15,931 bases of DNA from Methanomassiliicoccales archaeon (lineage in GTDB: Archaea; Thermoplasmatota; Thermoplasmata; SG8-5), in contig DAOVXH010000017.1 of assembly GCA_030636255.1 (NCBI GenBank), positions 1 through 15,931 of the forward strand, in the 5' to 3' direction. Made by a program: the position numbers and the translations under genes. Shown here one piece after another: positions 6,693 through 13,300 of the stretch (position 1 is its first letter; each line of letters starts with the position of its first letter). Below the pieces are notes generated by a model. The model had not been told where the DNA came from. It saw nothing but the letters and a program-made list of their open reading frames with translations, and ran no database searches.

Positions 6693-6727
6693 TTTTGATT
6701 TCTATGATGTCACTCGATCAAAATCAA
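6689..6727. repeat. Perfect 11-base-pair inverted repeat between psd and pssA
   Basis: TTGATTTTGAT (6689-6699) and ATCAAAATCAA (6717-6727) are exact reverse complements with a 17-base loop. The left arm contains the psd stop codon, and the right arm ends 20 bases before the Shine-Dalgarno sequence of the next gene. It could stabilise or attenuate the message between the two lipid genes. Confidence 0.6.
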
Positions 6728-6746
6728 GATAAGTCTTCTGCGAAGC

Positions 6747-6752
6747 AGGAGG
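6747..6752 (+). promoter_or_regulatory. Ribosome binding site that decides the pssA start
   Basis: AGGAGG ends seven bases before the GTG at 6760 and only four bases before the in-frame TTG at 6757. The seven-base spacing and the better start codon favour GTG. Confidence 0.65.
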
Positions 6753-6759
6753 CGCTTTG

Positions 6760-7539
6760 GTGAGATGGCTCAGCCGCATAGGCGCCGCAGATTTGCTTAC
6801 ACTGGCCAATGGATTTCTTGGCACACTGGCAATAACCTATGTTCTTGACGGGGAGCATGTGATTGCTTCTCTGCTTATTCTTCTGGCAGTGATCATGGAC
6901 GGACTTGACGGTATTGTGGCGCGAAATTATGGAAGCCCCCATGAGTTTGGCAGGTTCTTGGATTCTATTTCTGATGCTGTTTCTTTCTGCCTGGCTCCTG
7001 GCCTGATAATTTACAATAATTTTTACGATAAGGCCCTGGGCAATGCCTGGGGTTCTTTCCCAAATGCTGTGGCAACCGTAGGAACAATGTTCTTTGTTGT
7101 ATTCGGGCTTCTCAGACTGGCAAGATTTGCTGGCAAGGATTTTCGCATGAAAAGTTTTCTTGGATTGCCAACACCGGCCTCGGCAATACTTGTACTTGTT
7201 CTATGCCTGCTTTGGGGAAATGAAGTGCTTAACCCCTTCAGTATTGGGTATGAACCATATTTCATAATCGGAACAATTATTGTGCTGGCTTTCCTAATGG
7301 TCAGTGATATTCGATATCCAAAAATACGTGGAAAATTGGCACTGGTAGCTGGATTGGGCATGGCACTGGGAATTCTTCCCTTGATGGCACTGGTAGCTTC
7401 ATCCAATTCCTCACTTCCAATGAAAGAAATAATTGTGATATTCTTTGGGCTGATTTTGGTGTATGTTATAGGTGGGCCAGCCTATGAAAAATATAGACCC
7501 AGGGCCCGGAGAAAAAGAAAGTCTTCTGGAACTGTATGA
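6760..7539 (+). CDS. pssA: CDP-diacylglycerol/CDP-archaeol serine phosphatidyltransferase
   Basis: This integral membrane enzyme transfers the lipid phosphate from CDP-archaeol (or CDP-diacylglycerol) to serine. Its product is the substrate of the decarboxylase encoded just upstream. The full CDP-alcohol phosphotransferase signature is visible: Asp47, DG at 50-51, AR at 54-55, Gly64, Asp68 and Asp72, in DGLDGIVARNYGSPHEFGRF and the following LDSISD. About seven hydrophobic helices cover the 259 residues, and the C-terminus is strongly basic (RPRARRKRKSS). Pairing with psd and the early NGFLG motif indicate a serine substrate rather than inositol or glycerol phosphate, though the family alone would not settle it. 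Psd and PssA together imply that this organism makes aminophospholipids. Confidence 0.9.
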   Translation: MRWLSRIGAADLLTLANGFLGTLAITYVLDGEHVIASLLILLAVIMDGLDGIVARNYGSPHEFGRFLDSISDAVSFCLAPGLIIYNNFYDKALGNAWGSFPNAVATVGTMFFVVFGLLRLARFAGKDFRMKSFLGLPTPASAILVLVLCLLWGNEVLNPFSIGYEPYFIIGTIIVLAFLMVSDIRYPKIRGKLALVAGLGMALGILPLMALVASSNSSLPMKEIIVIFFGLILVYVIGGPAYEKYRPRARRKRKSSGTV

Positions 7540-7546
7540 GATAAGA

Positions 7547-7555
7547 CTTAAATAG
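7547..7555 (+). promoter_or_regulatory. TATA box for pdxS
   Basis: CTTAAATAG lies 31-39 bases before the pdxS ATG, placing transcription start near 7576 and giving a leader of about ten bases that holds a GGTGA ribosome binding site (7577-7581). Confidence 0.6.
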
Positions 7556-7585
7556 CACTGACTGTTAAACACAAATGGTGAGCCC

Positions 7586-8602
7586 ATGCCACTTGATTTG
7601 GACATTGAAAAGCTTAGGTTTGGAACAGAGCTCCTGAAAAGGGGTTTCGCGAAGATGCAGAAAGGCGGCGTCATAATGGACGTCACGAACAGAGAGCAAG
7701 CAATAATCGCCGAGGAAGCTGGCGCTGTTGCAGTCATGTCTCTTGAGCGGGTACCGTCCGATATAAGGCGTGATGGGGGAGTGGCCAGGGCCGCTGACCC
7801 AATAAGAACCCAGGAGATTCTGGATTCTGTCAGCATACCAGTCATGGCCAAAACCAGAATAGGCCATTTTGCCGAGGCACAGATGTGGGAAGTCATAGGT
7901 GTGGACATGATAGACGAGTCAGAAGTTCTAACGCCAGCAGACCCATTCCATCACATTGACAAGACAGATTTTACAGTTCCATTCGTTTGCGGAGCCACAT
8001 ACCTGGGAGAAGCCGTTCGCAGAATAGCCGAGGGCGCTGCAATGATAAGAACCAAGGGCGAAGCTGGCACTGGAAATGTTGTTGAGGCTGTTAGACATCA
8101 AAAATTAATTTTCGGCATGATTCACAAGCTCAAGAAAATAGATGACGAAGAAATGAATAAATTGGCACATTATTATTCACAGCCATATGGTAGACTGGAA
8201 CGCGAAATCTGGGCACCATTTTCTGATTCTGAGACAAAGCCAGATGAGATAGTCTTTGGCGGCCGAACCCAGGGCGACTGGGAGAAGGATGTTAAGGATC
8301 TTTTGATTGAAATTCGGGATTTACAGAGACTTCCAGTGGTTAATTTCGCAGCCGGTGGTATTGCAACACCAGCAGATGCTGCCATGATGATGCAAATGGG
8401 AATGGACGGCGTTTTTGTTGGCTCAGGAATATTCAAATCAGATAATCCAGCAGAACGGGCAAAGGCAATTGCAGAGGCAGTTGCGCACTTTGATGACCCC
8501 AAGGTAATAATGGAAGTTTCAAAGGGTATTGGCGAGGCAATGCCAGGCATTAATATTGAAGATATTCCAAAGGAGCAGAGGCTAGCTGACCGTGGCTGGT
8601 AG
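7586..8602 (+). CDS. pdxS: Pyridoxal 5'-phosphate synthase, PdxS subunit
   Basis: PdxS is the synthase half of the DXP-independent vitamin B6 pathway. It joins ribose 5-phosphate, glyceraldehyde 3-phosphate and ammonia into pyridoxal phosphate in a cytoplasmic dodecamer. Key residues are in place: Asp32 in GVIMDVTNREQA, the Schiff-base Lys89 in PVMAKTRIGHF and the second Lys157 in MIRTKGEAGTGN. FAAGGIATPADAA and MDGVFVGSGIFKS are the phosphate-binding loops. At 338 residues it exceeds the bacterial size (about 294). The extra part is an insert of roughly 45 residues around 195-243, in the position of the insert known from archaeal PdxS. The ammonia-supplying glutaminase PdxT is not adjacent. 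It must be encoded elsewhere, or free ammonia is used. Confidence 0.95.
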   Translation: MPLDLDIEKLRFGTELLKRGFAKMQKGGVIMDVTNREQAIIAEEAGAVAVMSLERVPSDIRRDGGVARAADPIRTQEILDSVSIPVMAKTRIGHFAEAQMWEVIGVDMIDESEVLTPADPFHHIDKTDFTVPFVCGATYLGEAVRRIAEGAAMIRTKGEAGTGNVVEAVRHQKLIFGMIHKLKKIDDEEMNKLAHYYSQPYGRLEREIWAPFSDSETKPDEIVFGGRTQGDWEKDVKDLLIEIRDLQRLPVVNFAAGGIATPADAAMMMQMGMDGVFVGSGIFKSDNPAERAKAIAEAVAHFDDPKVIMEVSKGIGEAMPGINIEDIPKEQRLADRGW

Positions 8603-8610
8603 AGGTTTGC

Positions 8611-9489
8611 ATGAACAAGATCAAGAGTGGAATTTACGGCTTGAACACCCTTCTTGCAGGGGGCATAAATGAGAATTCTGCTACTGTGGTCATTGGCTGT
8701 TCTGGTGCTGGAAAAACCACTCTAGCTACACAGTTTATTCGCCGGGGCCTGGAAATGGGCCAGGAAGGAATTTTCGTCAGCCTTGACGAAAATAAAGAGC
8801 AAATCATTCGAGAAGCTATCCAGATGGGGTGGAAAAAAATCGTAGATTATATTGATGAAGAAAAGTTAGTGTTCATTGATGCATCTGGCCATGAGTTTTC
8901 GGCCTTCATTAAGAAAGAATTGCCTGCTTTTGTAGCAGACTGGAAGGGGGCAAATGCCAGGATTTCCATTGACCCATTAACGCCGGTCATGTGGAGCACA
9001 AATGACCGTTATGAACAGAGAGAACTAATCGGCTTCATGCTAAAAGAGACCAGGAAGGTAGGGACTGTGCTGGCAACCCTGGAGGAACATGGCATAGCAG
9101 GTGACCTTTCTGGTAATGAAACAGTCATTCCAATGTATCTGGCTGATTGTGTAATACACCTGAAAACATACCACACCCCGGAAGAAGGGCTCCAGCGCCG
9201 CCTGAAGATAATGAAATGCAGGTCAAGCCGCCACAGTAAAATGGAGCATGATTATTCGATTGTGAAAGGATTAGGGGTGGTTGTGAATCCGGAAAATTCC
9301 AGTCTCAAACCAACAAAACACATGCCTGTGGAGCTTCAAAAACTACTGGAGGAAAGCAAGAGCCATATACCTTCCAGGGTCTATCAACGACTGACTGATG
9401 TTCTCGGGGAATTGCGGGATGATGATTTTTCTTCTATCCGGCTGGAAACACTAATGCAAGAGATTATTTCTGAATATTCGGACGATTAG
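8611..9489 (+). CDS. Single-domain KaiC-like RecA-fold ATPase
   Basis: This is a 292-residue protein of the KaiC/RadA-like archaeal ATPase group, whose members are often signalling proteins of unknown target. Walker A is GCSGAGKTT (29-37), the acidic pair where KaiC has catalytic glutamates is SLDEN (57-61), and Walker B ends in ISID (Asp121). The KaiC-type C-terminal signature MKCRSSRHSKM (201-211) is clear. Only one ATPase domain is present, unlike the doubled cyanobacterial clock protein, so no clock role should be assumed. The tail after about 225 (helical, charged, to 292) is not part of the usual domain and may bind a partner. Its ribosome binding site GAGGT (8602-8606) starts in the last base of the pdxS stop, so the two genes are probably cotranscribed. 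The winged-helix gene follows after 59 bases with its own promoter. Confidence 0.88.
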   Translation: MNKIKSGIYGLNTLLAGGINENSATVVIGCSGAGKTTLATQFIRRGLEMGQEGIFVSLDENKEQIIREAIQMGWKKIVDYIDEEKLVFIDASGHEFSAFIKKELPAFVADWKGANARISIDPLTPVMWSTNDRYEQRELIGFMLKETRKVGTVLATLEEHGIAGDLSGNETVIPMYLADCVIHLKTYHTPEEGLQRRLKIMKCRSSRHSKMEHDYSIVKGLGVVVNPENSSLKPTKHMPVELQKLLEESKSHIPSRVYQRLTDVLGELRDDDFSSIRLETLMQEIISEYSDD

Positions 9490-9504
9490 ACGCCTGAATA
9501 AATA

Positions 9505-9540
9505 TCTATAAATTCAATTGTTCATTTATCCACCTGGAGA
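9505..9540 (+). promoter_or_regulatory. Promoter and ribosome binding site of the double winged-helix gene
   Basis: TCTATAAAT (9505-9513) fits a TATA box 36-44 bases before the ATG at 9549. With initiation near 9534, the leader would carry TGGAGA (9535-9540) eight bases before the start. Confidence 0.55.
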
Positions 9541-9548
9541 AAGAATAA

Positions 9549-10256
9549 ATGGTCAAGGGAGTTGGAAAGGCACTGGCATCGGCAATTAAAGATGAAGATG
9601 TGCAGGCATCGGCAAAAAAATCCAGCAAACATATTTTTCTAAATTCTCACCGCAGGGACATCTATTCTGCCCTGACGCTGACGCCGTGCATTGGTATTAG
9701 CCAGCTTGCCTCAAGGACCGACATTGCTCAAAATACTGTTGAATGGCATCTTGAATCTCTGATTAAGGCAGGATATGTTTCAGAACACAGAATCGGCCAT
9801 CGTAGAATTTTCTTCCCCCAGGGACTTGTGGCCCAGGATGAAATTGAGTTCTTTTATATTCTCAATCTACCAAGATTGGTTACAATATTGTTCAAGGTAA
9901 TCGAGGGCAGTGGAATGTCCCAGGCAGATATTTCTGAATTGACTGGAGATAGCCGGCAAACCGTGGCAAAGGCATTATCTGAACTGGAGAGTGCTGGCCT
10001 TGTAACAAGGGTTGCAGATGGAAATAATATCAGATACTATTCAACAACACTTTTGCCTGACAGGGCAGAAGAATTCTATCAGCATTCAAAAGAATTTTCT
10101 GAACACATAATCAAGAAACTTGGACACGAAGGCGGTAAAGAGTCCGACATTGTAAAAAAGGGACTTGATAGAATTATTATTGAAGCAGGATTTGCATCTG
10201 GCAGATTCACTATTGACATAGGAATTAATCCATACATTACCTGTTCAAGTTGTTGA
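9549..10256 (+). CDS. Double winged-helix transcription regulator (ArsR-like)
   Basis: This 235-residue cytoplasmic protein is probably a DNA-binding regulator of unknown target. The first winged helix is at about 33-92: RRDIYSALTLTPCIGISQLA starts it, DIAQNTVEWHLESLIKAGYV is the turn and recognition helix, and HRIGHRRIFFP is the wing. A second lies at about 105-166: GMSQADISELTGDSRQTVAK and ALSELESAGLV, with DGNNIRYYST as the wing. The pattern PCIGISQLA...WHL is common in paralogous archaeal regulators. The protein ends in TCSSC, giving a CxxC pair (Cys232, Cys235) that could bind metal or sense redox, although Cys47 is the only other cysteine. It sits between the KaiC-like gene and the giant zinc-ribbon gene and is the natural candidate to control either one. 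Confidence 0.83.
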   Translation: MVKGVGKALASAIKDEDVQASAKKSSKHIFLNSHRRDIYSALTLTPCIGISQLASRTDIAQNTVEWHLESLIKAGYVSEHRIGHRRIFFPQGLVAQDEIEFFYILNLPRLVTILFKVIEGSGMSQADISELTGDSRQTVAKALSELESAGLVTRVADGNNIRYYSTTLLPDRAEEFYQHSKEFSEHIIKKLGHEGGKESDIVKKGLDRIIIEAGFASGRFTIDIGINPYITCSSC

Positions 10257-10289
10257 ATTTTAACATAAATGTGTGTTATTGATGTGTGA

Positions 10290-10336
10290 TTTATATACTA
10301 TATGTATTGAATAATTCACTATAATGCCTATATATC
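10290..10336 (+). promoter_or_regulatory. Tandem TATA boxes and direct repeats before the giant gene
   Basis: Two boxes are visible: TTTATATACTA at 10290-10300 and CCTATATATC at 10328-10336. The nearer one puts initiation at about 10357, three bases before the ATG at 10360, so the message would be leaderless. No Shine-Dalgarno sequence precedes the start. ATGTGTG occurs twice (10269-10275, 10282-10288), and CACTATAA occurs twice (10317-10324, 10340-10347), the latter flanking the nearer box. Such pairs could be regulator sites. Confidence 0.5.
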
Positions 10337-10359
10337 ACGCACTATAAGTTATTAGTATA

Positions 10360-13300
10360 ATGCAGCAAAATGGTGATGAACTTGTTGAATTGCTCTTGAT
10401 GCCTAAGATAGGAAGAGCGAAGGCTAAGGTTCTCTACTCTCACGGCTACAAGAACATTGCTGATATAGCAGCTGCTGACCCTCTTGATCTCTCCAAAGTA
10501 CCTGGCATAAGCCTGGAACTGGCCAAGGAACTGATAAAATTTGTTAATATCATGGGATCTGCCCATGGTCTGTCAGATGATTCCTCGGAAACCCATAAAT
10601 GCCCAATGTGTGGTTCCCTGGTTCCACAGGGGGCTGATTCCTGCTCTGGGTGTGGTATTACCTTCACAAATGAATGGGAGCATTCTGTTGGAGAAAAATA
10701 CCAGGCCGGGACAGCTAAAACATCAGAGCCAGAGGACGATTCCAAAAAGGATGGATTCTGGTACAAGGAGAATGAACCCACGCTTTTCATCTGCCCCGAA
10801 TGTGGTTCCCTGGTTGCTGATGGCTCGGACAAATGCCCAAATTGTGGCGTTCTCTTTGATGAAGAGGATGAAGATATTGGGCCTGCGCCAGAAATAGACG
10901 GGGCTAAAAAAGAAACAGATGGCCACTGGTACAAGGAACAGGAGCAACTTTTCATGTGCCCCAATTGCGGTTCATTCATTGCCAGTGATGCTGATGGCTG
11001 CGGTGCCTGCGGAATTGTTTTTGAAGAGTCTGATGAAGAGGATGAGTTGGAGGTTCCGGAAGAACGTGTTTGCCCAATGTGCCAGAAAGCCATTGGCCAG
11101 GAGGCAGAAACCTGTGATGGCTGTGGCTTTGATTTTTCTGCAGATAAAGAGCATGACGAGTTCTGGATGAAGGAACGCGATGGGTTATTCATGTGCCCAA
11201 ATTGCGGCATTTTCCTTCCCAGTTCAGCAAGCCAGTGCAGCTCATGTGGTGTGGCCTTTGATGAGGATGAAGATGAGGAGCCAATTGCAGAACCTGAAAT
11301 CCTATTCTGCCCAATGTGCAACCTGGAACTGAAAAAAGGAGCTACAGAATGCACTGGCTGTGGATTTGATTTTTCTGCAAAGGCAGACGGATTCTGGATA
11401 AAGGAGCAAAAGGGACTGTTTATGTGTCCAGGTTGCGGTTCTCTGGCGGCAGACGGTGCAGAGACCTGCCCTAGCTGTGGGGTATTGTTTGAGGATGATG
11501 CGGATTCTGATGAATCCGACGGGGAAGAGGTGGAGCCAGAAGGCCCTACTCAAGCAGAGCCCCCAAAAGAAGGTGAAGCTGATGGATTCTGGGTCAAGGA
11601 ACAAAAGAGCCTTTCCATGTGCCCAAATTGTGGTTCATTTATTGCCTCTGACGCAAGTGTCTGTAATACCTGCGGAATTGCCTTTGATGATGAGGATGAA
11701 GAACTTGAACCAGCCCCTGATTTTGTCACATGTCCAATGTGCCAGGCTGTCCTTCCTTCGGATGCTGAAGGTTGCGAGGATTGTGGTTTTGATTTTACCG
11801 CCGAGAAAGAGAAAGATGGGTTCTGGTACAAAAAATCTGGATCTCTTTTCATTTGCCCGGGTTGTGGGGCATTCCTTTCAGAAGCCACACAGAATTGCCA
11901 TAATTGTGGACTGGTGTTTGATGAGGAGATAGTAGAGGAAAAAGTTGATAATCTCATTGATTCGGTTGAGTTGGAGTCGGAACTGGACTCGGTCATAATA
12001 GGCGATGAAGAACAGGCCTTTGCTGATGAGCTTGAGGAGGAAGTTGCTAGATCGCCGACACCAGATGAAGAGGTGGATGTTGGCTCTATTTTCCTTTGTC
12101 CTATCTGCGGTGCATTCATAGAGGCGAACCTTACAAAATGCCCGTCCTGTAACACGGTCTTTGATGACATAGAGGACATGATTCTTGAGCCAGTAGGGAC
12201 GCTGGTGGAGAGCCCAGAGGAGCTTTCAAGGGAAATTGCTGCTGACATCGAAGAGATTGAGGCCGAGATGTTTGAGTCGCCACCTAAAAAGAAAATTGAA
12301 GAAAAAGGCGGAATGTCCAAGGATTTTCTCAAGAGATGGGAAAAATCAGATATTGAAGAGGACAAGGAAAAACCATCCATCATTTCTGATTTTAAGAAAC
12401 GCTGGGAGTCCAGCCAGGCAACAGACAAGGAAATAGAGGAGGGGCTGGGACTTGAAGACCTTATGATTATGGAGGGGGAAGATGCCAAACCAGAGGATTT
12501 ACTTGTTGCTGATGATTTTGATGATGAATCAGAAGGGCATGAATACTGGTCCCAGAGAGCAAAAGACATGGCTGCCCAGGGCGATGTTGATGAGGCTATC
12601 GCCTGCCTGGACAAGGCTGCCGAGCTTAATCCTGAAAAAGAGGTGGAATACAAGCGCCGAATTCTGGAACTCATGGGCATTGGCCCAGTAGATGATGGCA
12701 TTGACCTCTCTGATATTATTGAAATTGATGACATAGGAGAGCTGGCCGTCGATGAACAGATGGTTGCAGAGGCAAGGTTGGAAGAGCTTGAGGTGAAGCT
12801 TGAAGATAATTCGGATGATGGTGCGCTCTGGCAGGAGAAGGGCGAACTTCTGGAACAGCTTGGCCGTCACGGAGAGGCAATAGAATGCTTTGACAAATCT
12901 ATTACATTATCATATTCAGCCCTTAAGAAGGAAACAGGGCCAGACCCCCGGTTGCCTCAGATTGGTATAGGGTTAACTAATGGTCAAGGACGGGTGAATG
13001 GTAGGGTTAATGGCCTGCTTATTCAGAGAGGGTTAACCAACGGCCGCGGTAGAACCAACGGTCTTGTGAACGGTGCAGGCCACATTAACGGAATGGTCAA
13101 TGGAAAGGGAAGAACTAATGGGCTCATCAACGGAGGATTAATAAATGGCCTGTTGAAGGGCCGGACAAATGGTGTTGACGGCCTGACAAACGGACTCACC
13201 AATGGTCTTACCAATGGAAGAACCAACGGCCTCATCAATGGTGGTGGGCTAATCAATGGTGGTTTGGTCAATGGCCTCGGGCTTGTTAACGGCGAGGGAA

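Noticed and set aside
6757..6760. TTG at 6757 as the pssA start
   Set aside because: It would leave only four bases after AGGAGG. GTG at 6760 has normal spacing and is the stronger start codon.
7411..7908. A 165-codon minus-strand open frame across the pssA/pdxS junction
   Set aside because: It is antisense to the conserved PdxS N-terminus and the pdxS promoter, and it has no recognisable motif.
8611..9489. A circadian clock KaiC
   Set aside because: Only one ATPase domain is present, with no KaiA or KaiB gene nearby. Single-domain KaiC-like ATPases are common in archaea without any clock.
10446..11354. A 302-codon minus-strand open frame antisense to the first zinc ribbons
   Set aside because: It shows the same antisense effect of acidic codons, with His and Gln at positions that mirror Cys and acidic codons of the real gene. 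The plus-strand motifs are unambiguous.
11550..12734. A 394-codon open frame on the minus strand, very rich in Ser
   Set aside because: It lies wholly antisense to the acidic zinc-ribbon part of the giant gene. Asp and Glu codons read backwards give Ser, Phe and Leu, which explains the composition. It has no domain and no ribosome binding site.
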